Assembly: GCF_900187445.1 (NCBI RefSeq)
Contig: NZ_FYEB01000011.1
Coordinates: 1 to 64,000 of the forward strand
Reading direction: 5' to 3'
DNA length: 64,000 nt
Source of the DNA: Pseudomonas sp. Irchel s3b2
GTDB taxonomy: Bacteria; Pseudomonadota; Gammaproteobacteria; Pseudomonadales; Pseudomonadaceae
The translations under genes and the position numbers were made by a program. Numbering within the stretch: position 1 is the first letter of the stretch; each line of letters begins with the position of its first letter. Positions 54,637-63,386 of this stretch are shown one piece after another. The notes under the pieces are model-generated. The model was given only the letters and a program-made list of their open reading frames with translations. It was not told the origin of the DNA and did no database searches.

Positions 54637-55919
54637 GCCTTATCGCTCCCGGTCGGATGGATGAAGGGTTTCAGGCGCGGTTTATGCGCCGGCAGCCAAC
54701 CGGCCCACGCCGGGAAATGCCGCAGGAAGTGAAACACCAGAAAACCGACAGTCATGTGCCAGACCCGTCCGCGAGGCGTCTTGTCCGCCGACATGACCTT
54801 GCAGTGGTTGCTGCTCAATTCGTCGAGACGCTCGAACAGGTCGCGGTTGAAGGCACGGTCGCGGATCAACACGTTGGCCTCCAGGTTCAGGGACAGGCTC
54901 AGTGGGTCGAGGTTACTTGAGCCGACGGTGCTCCAGTCCTCGTCGACCAGGGCGACTTTGCCATGCAGGGGACGGTCGCAATATTCGTAAATCACTACCC
55001 CGGCCCGCAGCAGGTAATCGTAGGTCATGCGTGCGGCGAGCCTGGCCACCCGCAAATCCGGTTGCCCCTGAAGAATCAGGCGCACCTCGACCCCACGACG
55101 CGCCGCATTGCGGATCTCCCGCAGCAGCCGATAGCCGGGAAAGAAGTAGGCGTTGGCGATCACCACGCGACGTCGGGCACTGCGCACGACCTGCAAGTAC
55201 ACCTCTTCGATATCGCCCGGGTGTTCGCCATTGTCGCGATACACCAGCCGCACCTGACCCCCATGATCGCTGACCGCCAGTTCCGCGCGCCTCTGTCTGC
55301 GGCGTTGCCACCAGTATTTGGCCCGGGCCGGACGACCGCTTTGCAGCAAGGCGAAATGATGAATATCGGCCACCGCCGGGCCTTGCACTTCAACCGAGTA
55401 ATCCTGTTTGGCCTCGGGACCGAAGTCGGCCAAGTGGTCGGCGGAAAAGTTGATGCCGCCGAGGAACGCAATCGTCCCGTCGACCACCACAATCTTGCGG
55501 TGCAGACGGCGGAACCAGTTGGTGCGGATGCCGAAGTGACGCGGAGCGGGGTCGAATATTTGCAGGCGCACGCCTGCGTTGCTCAGGGCCGCGAGGTACT
55601 CCGTACTCAGTTCGCCACAACCAAAACCGTCGAGGCTGACGGTGATGCGCACGCCGCGTTGAGCCGCTTCAATCAGAATCTGTTGAAGCTCATTGCCGAC
55701 CTTGTCCTCGAACACAATGAAAGTCTCCAGCAGGATTTCACTCTGGGCCTGACGCAGCACTTCAAACACCCGTGGAAAGTATTCCTCACCGTTTTCCAGC
55801 AATTGGACCCGGTTGTTACCGTGCCAACCATATGCGACGTCAACCATCGCCGGCTTGCGCACGGGCGGAGGTGTGGAGACGTGTTCGATCGTGGTTTTTT
55901 CCATCAATGGGCCGGTCAT
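54633..55919 (-). CDS. clsB: Cardiolipin synthase ClsB
   Basis: 428 residues. Two phospholipase D motifs: HRKIVVVDGTIAFLGG (first HKD) and HGKVALVDEDWSTVGSSNLD (second HKD), both complete. It aligns closely with E. coli ClsB (YbhO): VQLLENGEEYFPRVF, FGIRTNWFRRLHRK, VIANAYFFPGYRLLREI. It makes cardiolipin from phosphatidylglycerol at the inner membrane. The start at 55919 overlaps ybhP by four bases (ATGA), which favours it over the Met 15 bases inside. Confidence 0.95.
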   Translation of the reverse strand: MTGPLMEKTTIEHVSTPPPVRKPAMVDVAYGWHGNNRVQLLENGEEYFPRVFEVLRQAQSEILLETFIVFEDKVGNELQQILIEAAQRGVRITVSLDGFGCGELSTEYLAALSNAGVRLQIFDPAPRHFGIRTNWFRRLHRKIVVVDGTIAFLGGINFSADHLADFGPEAKQDYSVEVQGPAVADIHHFALLQSGRPARAKYWWQRRRQRRAELAVSDHGGQVRLVYRDNGEHPGDIEEVYLQVVRSARRRVVIANAYFFPGYRLLREIRNAARRGVEVRLILQGQPDLRVARLAARMTYDYLLRAGVVIYEYCDRPLHGKVALVDEDWSTVGSSNLDPLSLSLNLEANVLIRDRAFNRDLFERLDELSSNHCKVMSADKTPRGRVWHMTVGFLVFHFLRHFPAWAGWLPAHKPRLKPFIHPTGSDKA

Positions 55920-56713
55920 AGCTCGATCTCCACCGACAGCGGTGCATGGTCGGAAAGGTGTGACCAGGGTCGTGCCGCGAGTACTTGCGGATGGCTGGCC
56001 TTAAGGTTGCGCACGTAGATGCGGTCCAGGCGCAACGCCGGCAGACGCGCCGGGAAACTGCGCGCCGGTTTGCCATGCAGTTCGGCGAACACTTCACGCA
56101 AACCGCAGGGCTTGAGCAGCGCATCGGCGCGCAGGCGCCAGTCGTTGAAGTCGCCGGCGACCACCACCGGGGCATCCTGCGACAACTCTTCCATGCGTTG
56201 GGTCAGCAGTTTGAGTTGTGCCATCCGGTGACTTTCGAGCAGTCCCAGATGGACGCAAATGGCATGCACTTCCCGTCCATCACCGGGCATGCGCAGTACG
56301 CAATGCAGGATTCCACGGTTCTCATGGCCGCTGATGGAAACGTCGAGGTTATCGTGACGAATGATTTGGAATTTCGACAACAGCGCATTGCCGTGATCGC
56401 CCGCCGGATAAACCGCGTTGCGCCCGTAGGCAAATTGCGGCCACAGGGTATCGGCCAGAAATTCATATTGGGGTATCGCCGGCCAATTGTTGTAGCGCTG
56501 GGGGTGATGTTCGTGGGTGCCATGGACCTCCTGCAGAAACACCACGTCGGCGGACACAGTGCGCACCGCCTCACGCAACTCGGGCAGGATGAAGCGCCGG
56601 TTGAGCGCGGTGAAACCCTTGTGGGTGTTGACCGTCAGCACGGTGAAGCGGCTCACCGAGCTGATAATTGGCTGTTGTTCATCCGTCGTGCCTACAGGTT
56701 CGGGAATGCTCAT
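55916..56713 (-). CDS. Endonuclease/exonuclease/phosphatase family protein (YbhP-like)
   Basis: 265 residues. Catalytic blocks of the Mg-dependent EEP fold: LTVNTHKG, VVFLQEVHG (metal-binding Glu), VVAGDFNDWR and LSDHAPLSVE (general-base His). No signal peptide. E. coli ybhP sits beside clsB and ybhN in the same order; the substrate is unknown, and a phospholipid or phosphate ester is as likely as nucleic acid. It overlaps the DUF72 gene and clsB by four bases each. Confidence 0.9.
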   Translation of the reverse strand: MSIPEPVGTTDEQQPIISSVSRFTVLTVNTHKGFTALNRRFILPELREAVRTVSADVVFLQEVHGTHEHHPQRYNNWPAIPQYEFLADTLWPQFAYGRNAVYPAGDHGNALLSKFQIIRHDNLDVSISGHENRGILHCVLRMPGDGREVHAICVHLGLLESHRMAQLKLLTQRMEELSQDAPVVVAGDFNDWRLRADALLKPCGLREVFAELHGKPARSFPARLPALRLDRIYVRNLKASHPQVLAARPWSHLSDHAPLSVEIEL

Positions 56714-57636
56714 GGCAGTACCCCTTTGGCAACCGGCTCGCCGGGAGCGGTAACGAGGTCTTTGTCGAGATGGAAACGCTCAAGCAAGCGGCGGGCATCG
56801 AAGGGCGCACGGACTTTGATGTCGTTATCGAAATAGCAGAACACTTCCCGGGACTTGCGGGTCTTGGGTTTTTGCCGAGGCGCGATCAATTCCGGATCCT
56901 CCGGTTGCTTTCCGTGATACCAGGCATCGATCCGGTCGCCCCAGCGTTTCAGCGCTTGGGGGGTGTAACCGCTGGCGTAGAGTTCTTCGGCGCCGTGCAG
57001 GCGCAGGTAGACGAAATCGCTGGTGAGGTCTTCGCGATACGGCCATTTGCCCGCAGTGTCGGCGATAACCAGCGCAGTGTTATAGCGTTTGAGCAGGCGG
57101 ACAAAGGCGGGATCGACGAAGCTCTCGTGGCGAATTTCCACGGCATGACGAAGCGGTTTTTTGCCATAGGCCTTCATGCTGGCGTGACCGTTCAAGCGCG
57201 GTTCATGCTGGCGGGCGAGGGCGGCGGCCTGTTCCGTGTCGTGGGGTAATTGTTCGAGAAAGCTTTCGAACAACTCCGGGTCGAATTTAAAGTTGGGTGG
57301 AAACTGCCAGAGTATCGGGCCGAGTTTTTCTTTGAGTTCCAGCACTCCGGAGGCGAAGAAATTCGCCAAGGGTTTATGGATGTCCCGCAGGCGCTTGATG
57401 TGGGTGATAAAGCGCGGCGCCTTGACGCTGAACACGAAGCCCGCCGGGGTTTCGGCGTACCACTGGGCGTAACGTTCGGGCCGTTGCAGGGCGTAAAACG
57501 ACCCATTGATTTCGATGCTGTTCACTGCCCGTGAAGCGAATTGCAGTTCACGCTTCTGGGTCAGCCCCTTCGGGTAGAACTCCCCCCGCCAAGGCGTGTA
57601 GCGCCAGCCTGAAATGCCAATATGAATCGCCGCCAT
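56710..57636 (-). CDS. DUF72 (YecE-like) protein
   Basis: 308 residues. The TIM-barrel-like family start is clear: IHIGISGWRYTPWRGEFYPK, and NSIEINGSFYALQRPERYAQW follows. ILWQFPPNFKFD and AVEIRHESFVDPAFVRLL are also typical. Function unknown in all bacteria. It is the first gene of a four-gene operon with lipid-related enzymes, joined to ybhP by an ATGA overlap. Confidence 0.88.
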   Translation of the reverse strand: MAAIHIGISGWRYTPWRGEFYPKGLTQKRELQFASRAVNSIEINGSFYALQRPERYAQWYAETPAGFVFSVKAPRFITHIKRLRDIHKPLANFFASGVLELKEKLGPILWQFPPNFKFDPELFESFLEQLPHDTEQAAALARQHEPRLNGHASMKAYGKKPLRHAVEIRHESFVDPAFVRLLKRYNTALVIADTAGKWPYREDLTSDFVYLRLHGAEELYASGYTPQALKRWGDRIDAWYHGKQPEDPELIAPRQKPKTRKSREVFCYFDNDIKVRAPFDARRLLERFHLDKDLVTAPGEPVAKGVLP

Positions 57637-57750
57637 GTCGCCTCCCGTCTAATGTAGCCCTCGGACAGCCTCTGTCTTTTGATGACTGCCGGGTGTGTGG
57701 GAAAGTTTCGACGGGGCTACGGGCGGTAAAAACGAAAAGATCGTCTGAAC

Positions 57751-57840
57751 TGTAGGAGCGAGGCTTGCCCGCGAAGAACGATGGCGCGGTCCTGCTGATA
57801 CACCGCAGCGCTCCCTTCGCGGGCAAGCCTCGCTCCTACA
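57751..57840. repeat. REP/REPIN-type inverted repeat overlapping the end of lhr
   Basis: TGTAGGAGCGAGGCTTGCCC faces GGGCAAGCCTCGCTCCTACA, with CGCGAAG/CTTCGCG further in. The right outer bases 57836-57840 overlap lhr on the minus strand, and the lhr TAG stop is part of the repeat. Confidence 0.9.
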
Positions 57841-60800
57841 GGGAATTATGGCGAATCAGTTTATTGCGCACCTCGGCACTCGCCTGCTGATCCAGCTCCA
57901 GCCAGAACTGTTGTTTGCCGGCGATCTCGGCGGCGGTCGGCAGACCGTCGCGATACACCAGTCGATTGCTCGCCAGCGCCGGCACTTTCGCGCCCGGCAA
58001 CAGAGTGCCGGCAAGGTTTAGCGGATCCACTCCGCACACTGCGATCAAACTCCCGTCGTGCGGTCGTCGCCTGACTTCGCGCAGCAATGGAATCGCTTCA
58101 GGCAGCGCAAATTGCTCCCCCGCCAGGCCACTGACAAACCGCCCGCCACGAATCTCTCCCCGGGCCTCGAGCCGATGGAACGTGCGCAGCAATTCCCGCC
58201 AACTCGGCAACCAGTCCGCCTCACGCTCCAGCAAGCGCCAGAACACCACGCCATAACGGCGCAGCAAGGTCATGGCGATGTGTTCCAGGGTTTCTGTGGG
58301 TGTGGGCGCCGGACGTTGCTTATCCACAACCGACGCGGCCGAACCGCGTCGCAGCAACGCCCAGCGTCCGGCATCGTCCATCCCGCCGACAAACGCCCCG
58401 CGCCCGCGTCGGCTGCTGCGATTCTGGCGTTTGCTGGCCGGGGTGATCAGCGCGCGCAGGCCGGCGAAGCTGTCGGCGTTTACCAGCCCGGCACCGACCA
58501 GTTCCTGCAAGGCGATTTCCAGTTCCGAACGCAGCAGATGAGCTTCATGAATCAGCTCATCGAAAAACAGTGCGCCGTGCTGACTGAGCGCTTCATGGAC
58601 TTTTTGTGTTTTGGGTGACAGTTCGCTGGCCGGTGTCTGCTCAGTCAAGCCACTCCACAATCCGACCTGACTGCGTGGCAGCAGCAGAATCGGCGTGCTG
58701 CGTAATGCGGTGCTGGTGTTCTTGTTGCGCGAGGTCAGGCGGGTCCAGACCAGTTTGCCGCTGCGACACAAATCATCCAGCCAGGTCGCCGAATAGTCTT
58801 TGAGCCGCGCCGGCAAAATGTCGCTGTCCCACGCCGAAGCGGCGGCGGGGTAACCTTCGAACTGGCTGATGATCGCCGGCAACACCGTGCGGCCCTGACC
58901 TTGGCTCACGGCGGAAAGATGCTGCCAGTCGAACAGAAAACGCATGAAATCCTGCAGGGCCACTGGCTCGATTTCCCGTCGCAGCCGTTTGACCGTGTAG
59001 CGATGAATCCGCGCCAGCAAATGCCGTTCACACCATTCTTCTTCAGGGGCGCCTGGGGTGAATTGCCCGCGCAGTACATAGCCTTCGCGCTCCAGTTGCG
59101 CCAATGCCTGAGTGACTTGAATCGCCGGTAATCCAAGCGGGTCGGCAATCGCCTTCAGCGGCAACGGACCAAACGCGCTGAGCCGTGCACGAATCAGTTC
59201 CAGCACTGCTTCTTCCGGCTCCCAGGTTTCATCGAAACCGGGCAACGCCTCCAACGGTGGAACGCATTTGGCCTGTGGATAAATCGCCAGTAGACAGGTC
59301 AGCCGTTCCAGCGCCAACCATAGCGATTGCTCGGCGTTGATCTGCAAACGGCTGGCGCGGCCGCTGTCGGCCAAAGTGTTTAGCCAATCGAGCCAATTCG
59401 GGTTGGCCAGAGCCTCGGCGTCGGCGATGCACGCCAGGCTCATCAAGGCTTCATGCATTTCATCGATGCCGGTGGGCGTTGGCCAGGCTTCATCACGCAC
59501 CGCGGTAATCGCCTCGGCGTCCAGCGCACCGAGGTCGTCGGTGGATTGCGGTTCGCTCCAGCGGCGGTTGAGCACGGCCTGAGTGCGGCGCTCTTCCAGC
59601 GGCGCGTCGTCGAGAAAGGTGTAGGGGCGGGCGCTGAGAATCTCCGCCGCCAGCGGCGAGGGCGCTGGCAAGTCGCGGCTGATCAGGCGGATGTCGCCCT
59701 GTTCCATGCGCCGCAACAACGCCAGCCAGCCTTCGCAGTCCATGGCCTCATGGAGGCAATCGTCGAGGGTTTGTTCAACCAAGGGATGGTCGGGAATCTC
59801 ACGCTCGCCGGCGAGGTTTTCCACACAGGCGATCTGATCGGGAAACACGCTGGCGATCAGGTCTTCGCTTTTCATTCGCTGAATCTGCGGCGGCACTTTG
59901 CGTCCGCCGCTGTAGCGCGGTAGCGCCAGGGCGACCCCCGCGTTCCAGCGCCAGCGCACGCCGAACAACGGCGCCTCGAGTACCGCTTGAATCAGCATGT
60001 GCTCGGCACTGTTGCTGTGCAGGTAGCGCCAGACGTCCTCCAGCTCGAAACTGTGACCGGTGGACAGCGACAGCACGATGGCGTCCTCGCTGGCGGCGGC
60101 CTGCAACTCGAAGTTGAAGGTGCGGCAGAAACGCTTGCGCAGGGCCAGGCCCCAGGCGCGGTTGATGCGGCTGCCGAACGGCGAATGGATGATCAACTGC
60201 GTACCGCCGGACTCGTCAAAAAACCGCTCCATCAGCAGCGTGTCTTGCGATGGCAAGGCGCCGAGGGTCAGCCGTGCCCGGGCCAGGTAATCGACCAATT
60301 GCTCGGCACTGGCGAGGTTCAAGCCGAGTACGTCGGTCAGCCAGTCGACGGCTGGCTGCAAGTCGCCGGGCGTGGCGCCGAGGCGCTCATCGAGTTGCGC
60401 TTGCAGGCGGGCCACGGCGAACGACAGTTCATCGCTGCGACCCGGTGCTTCACCGAGCCAGAATGGAATGGTTGGCGGTTGGCCCTGAGCGTCTTCGACC
60501 CTGACTTTACCGGTTTCAACCCGCAGAATTCGATACGACGTATTGCCCAGCTGAAAGATATCCCCGGCGATGCTTTCCACCGCGAAGTCTTCGTTGACGC
60601 TGCCGATGTTTAGCCCTTGAGGCTCCAGCAAAACGCTGTAGTCGGCGTTGTCCGGAATCGTCCCGCCGCTGGTCACGGCGGTCAGCTTGGCGCCTCGACG
60701 GCCGCGCAGAGTGCGGCTTACGGCGTCTCGATGCAGGTAAGCGCTACGAACACCCAAGCGGCCGCTGTAACCCTCGGCGAGCATTTGCAGCAGTGCCTGA

Positions 60801-62176
60801 TAGTGCTTTTCGTCGAGTGTGGCGTAAGGCGACGCATTGCGCAGCTTCTCCAGCAACGCCTGCTCTTGCCATTCCTGACAGCTGACCTCGGCGATGATCT
60901 GCTGGGCCAGCACGTCCAGCGGCGCTTCGGGGATCTGCAACGTGTCGAGTTCGCCACGGCGGACGCAATCGAGCAGGGCGGCGCATTCGATCAGGTCGTC
61001 GCGAGTGGTGGCGAATAACCGGCCCTTGGGCGTGCCGCCGACCTGGTGCCCGGAGCGGCCGACCCGTTGCAGAAACCCGGCAATCGAACGGGGCGAAGCG
61101 ATCTGGCACACCAGGTCGACGTCGCCGATATCGATCCCCAATTCCAGCGAAGCAGTGGCGATCAGCACTTGCAGCTCGCCGCGCTTGAGGCGTTGCTCGG
61201 CATCCAGGCGAAACTCTTTGGCGAGGCTGCCATGGTGGGCCGCCACCGCGTCCTTGCCGAGGCGTTCGCTCAAGTGTCGGCTCAGGCGTTCGGCCAGGCG
61301 ACGGGTGTTGACGAAAATCAGCGTGGTCCGGTGTTCACGGGCGAGGACGGCGAGTCGGTCATAGACCAGTTCCCAGACGTCGTTGGCCATTACCGCCGAC
61401 AACGGCACGGGTGGCACCTCGATATCGAGATCCCGTGGGCGGGCGTGGCCGATGTCGATGATGTCGCAGTCGCGATCACGGCCGACCAAAAAGCGCGACA
61501 CCGCTTCGATGGGTTTTTGCGTGGCGGACAGGCCGATCCTCACCAGTGGTTGCGAGCACGATTTATTTAAAGTCAGTGCCTGCAAACGCTCCAGGCTCAG
61601 GGCCAGATGACTGCCGCGTTTGCTGGCGGCAATGGCGTGGATTTCGTCGACGATCACCGTTTGCGTGGTGCCGAGCATTTGCCGGCCGGAGTCGGAGCCG
61701 AGCAGCACGTAAAGGGATTCCGGGGTGGTCACCAGAATGTGCGGCGCGGTTTTGCGCATGGCCGAGCGGTCTTTTTGCGGCGTATCGCCGGTGCGCACGG
61801 CAGTGCTGATCGGCACGTCGGGCAGGCCCATCACCCGCAATTGTTCGGTGATGCCGGCCAGCGGGTTTTGCAGGTTGATCTGGATGTCGTTGGACAACGC
61901 CTTGAGCGGCGAAACGTAGACCACCAGGGTTTCATCCGGCAGGCCGTCCGGGCTCTCCAGGCCGCGATGGACCAGATCGTCGAGCACCGCCAGAAACGCG
62001 GTGAGGGTCTTGCCGGAACCGGTGGGCGCGGCGATCAGGGTCGAACGGCGCTGGCGGATCAACGGCCACGCCCGGGCCTGGGCGGCGGTGGCCGCTGGGA
62101 AGGTATTGCTGAACCAGGCGCTGACGGCGGGGTGAAAGCCTGCCAGGGCAGCATCCGTGGGGATAGGCAGATTCAT
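57836..62176 (-). CDS. lhr: Full-length Lhr-type DEAD/DEAH helicase
   Basis: 1446 residues from the ATG at 62176 (MNLPIPTDAALAGFHPAVSA). The open frame continues 300 bases upstream through REP sequence, so that extension is rejected. Walker A APTGSGKT at residues 50-57, DEIH box VDEIHAIAASKRGSHLALS, motif III LSATQKPIEAV, motif VI QRVGRSGHQVGGTPKGR. These form the Lhr core; the long C-terminal half gives the full-length form rather than the Lhr-Core form. Lhr is a 3'-5' DNA helicase with a role in DNA repair, and some full-length members have DNA glycosylase activity. The stop is inside a REP element. Confidence 0.92.
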   Translation of the reverse strand: MNLPIPTDAALAGFHPAVSAWFSNTFPAATAAQARAWPLIRQRRSTLIAAPTGSGKTLTAFLAVLDDLVHRGLESPDGLPDETLVVYVSPLKALSNDIQINLQNPLAGITEQLRVMGLPDVPISTAVRTGDTPQKDRSAMRKTAPHILVTTPESLYVLLGSDSGRQMLGTTQTVIVDEIHAIAASKRGSHLALSLERLQALTLNKSCSQPLVRIGLSATQKPIEAVSRFLVGRDRDCDIIDIGHARPRDLDIEVPPVPLSAVMANDVWELVYDRLAVLAREHRTTLIFVNTRRLAERLSRHLSERLGKDAVAAHHGSLAKEFRLDAEQRLKRGELQVLIATASLELGIDIGDVDLVCQIASPRSIAGFLQRVGRSGHQVGGTPKGRLFATTRDDLIECAALLDCVRRGELDTLQIPEAPLDVLAQQIIAEVSCQEWQEQALLEKLRNASPYATLDEKHYQALLQMLAEGYSGRLGVRSAYLHRDAVSRTLRGRRGAKLTAVTSGGTIPDNADYSVLLEPQGLNIGSVNEDFAVESIAGDIFQLGNTSYRILRVETGKVRVEDAQGQPPTIPFWLGEAPGRSDELSFAVARLQAQLDERLGATPGDLQPAVDWLTDVLGLNLASAEQLVDYLARARLTLGALPSQDTLLMERFFDESGGTQLIIHSPFGSRINRAWGLALRKRFCRTFNFELQAAASEDAIVLSLSTGHSFELEDVWRYLHSNSAEHMLIQAVLEAPLFGVRWRWNAGVALALPRYSGGRKVPPQIQRMKSEDLIASVFPDQIACVENLAGEREIPDHPLVEQTLDDCLHEAMDCEGWLALLRRMEQGDIRLISRDLPAPSPLAAEILSARPYTFLDDAPLEERRTQAVLNRRWSEPQSTDDLGALDAEAITAVRDEAWPTPTGIDEMHEALMSLACIADAEALANPNWLDWLNTLADSGRASRLQINAEQSLWLALERLTCLLAIYPQAKCVPPLEALPGFDETWEPEEAVLELIRARLSAFGPLPLKAIADPLGLPAIQVTQALAQLEREGYVLRGQFTPGAPEEEWCERHLLARIHRYTVKRLRREIEPVALQDFMRFLFDWQHLSAVSQGQGRTVLPAIISQFEGYPAAASAWDSDILPARLKDYSATWLDDLCRSGKLVWTRLTSRNKNTSTALRSTPILLLPRSQVGLWSGLTEQTPASELSPKTQKVHEALSQHGALFFDELIHEAHLLRSELEIALQELVGAGLVNADSFAGLRALITPASKRQNRSSRRGRGAFVGGMDDAGRWALLRRGSAASVVDKQRPAPTPTETLEHIAMTLLRRYGVVFWRLLEREADWLPSWRELLRTFHRLEARGEIRGGRFVSGLAGEQFALPEAIPLLREVRRRPHDGSLIAVCGVDPLNLAGTLLPGAKVPALASNRLVYRDGLPTAAEIAGKQQFWLELDQQASAEVRNKLIRHNSL

Positions 62177-62242
62177 GGAGTCATTTATGCGGGTGGGGGC
62201 GGGAAGTTGCAAGTACCGCTCAGGACCTGTGTCGGCGCTGAG

Positions 62243-62345
62243 GGCCTCTTCGCGAGCAAGTCGGATCGCCGCACCGCTCGCTCCTACACGGAATGTGTTG
62301 ATCGCGATAAACCCTGTAGGAGCGAGGCTTGCCCGCGAAGAGGCC
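62243..62345. repeat. REP pair in reversed arrangement in the 325-base gap 62177-62501
   Basis: GGCCTCTTCGCG at the left pairs with CGCGAAGAGGCC at the right; inside are CTCGCTCCTACA and TGTAGGAGCGAG. The left copy is degraded. The arrangement matches that at 53550. The gap is between divergent genes and holds no other gene; no promoter was assigned. Confidence 0.82.
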
Positions 62346-62501
62346 AGTAGCAGCACCACAAATCCCTGGGATCTACACTTTACGGATGACGGTTGCGCAC
62401 TAAACCCGCAAAATGCAACGATTCCGGCAATTATTGAAGACATCGCCTGCGGGTGCTGTCGATAAAGCCATCGTTCCAATCAGACTGGGCCTGCTGACTC
62501 T

Positions 62502-63386
62502 ATGCGAATGCGCCTTATGTTACTGGGCGGCGGAAATGCCCTTGGGCAGGCGCTGATTCGCCTCGGTGCGGAGGAAGACATCGGTTTCCTCGCCCCCCGC
62601 CCCCCGCAAGACGGCTGGGACGCCGCGAGCCTGACGCAACTGCTCGACGATACCCGTCCGGATGCGTTGATCAATCTCGCCTATTACTTCGACTGGTTCC
62701 AGGCGGAGACCGTCAGCGAACAGCGTCTGGCCGGGCAGGAACGCGCCATCGAGCGGCTGGCCGAGCTGTGCCAGCATCACAACATCGTGCTGCTGCAACC
62801 GTCGAGTTATCGCGTGTTCGATGGCTCCCGGGCGACCGCCTACAGCGAAAAAGACGAACCGGTACCGCTGGGCCTGCGCGGTCAGGCCTTGTGGCGAATC
62901 GAGCAAAGCGTGCGCGCCACCTGTCCGCAGCACGTGCTGCTGCGTTTCGGCTGGCTGCTCGATGACAGCCCCGACGGCACCCTCGGGCGATTCCTTTCCC
63001 GGGCCGAGAAAGCTGAAGAACTGCTGATGGCCGATGATCGTCGCGGTAATCCGACGCCGGTGGACGATGCCGCCCGGGTGATCATTTCGGTGCTCAAGCA
63101 ACTCGATTGCGCGGCGCCGCTGTGGGGCACTTATCACTACGCCGGGCATGAGGCGACCACGCCGTTGGCACTGGGGCAGGCTATTCTTACCGAAGCACGC
63201 GCCCTGCACTCATTGGCCATTGAAGCGCCGACCGCCCAGGCTCACGCCGCGCGGCCCGACGCCGCCGAAGAACCGCAACACGCGGTGCTGGCCTGCAAGA
63301 AAATTCTGCACACTTTCGGGATCAAGCCCCGCGCCTGGCGCGCGGCACTCCCGGGCTTACTGGATAGGTTTTATCGCCATGGCTAA
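62502..63386 (+). CDS. RmlD-like sugar nucleotide-binding protein, catalytic residues apparently lost
   Basis: 294 residues, similar in layout to RmlD and extended short-chain dehydrogenases. The N-terminal loop LLGGGNALGQAL has Asn12 in place of the middle Gly of GxxGxxG. The RmlD-like segment SSYRVFDGSRATAYSEKDEP is clear, but the catalytic YxxxK expected next reads LGLRGQ (Leu123, Gly127). It may bind a sugar nucleotide without reducing it, or act on something else. It overlaps the next epimerase gene by eight bases. Confidence 0.78.
   Translation: MRMRLMLLGGGNALGQALIRLGAEEDIGFLAPRPPQDGWDAASLTQLLDDTRPDALINLAYYFDWFQAETVSEQRLAGQERAIERLAELCQHHNIVLLQPSSYRVFDGSRATAYSEKDEPVPLGLRGQALWRIEQSVRATCPQHVLLRFGWLLDDSPDGTLGRFLSRAEKAEELLMADDRRGNPTPVDDAARVIISVLKQLDCAAPLWGTYHYAGHEATTPLALGQAILTEARALHSLAIEAPTAQAHAARPDAAEEPQHAVLACKKILHTFGIKPRAWRAALPGLLDRFYRHG

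Noticed and set aside
53848..54732. 294-codon plus-strand frame opposite the ybhN-like gene
   Set aside because: Antisense shadow; low-complexity Gln/His/Arg translation.
35673..62345. Repeated TGTAGGAGC elements considered as a CRISPR array
   Set aside because: They are dispersed singly between genes as inverted pairs with no regular spacing and no cas genes.
62177..62479. 100-codon N-terminal extension of Lhr
   Set aside because: It translates REP repeat sequence; the family start MNLPIPTDAAL is at 62176.
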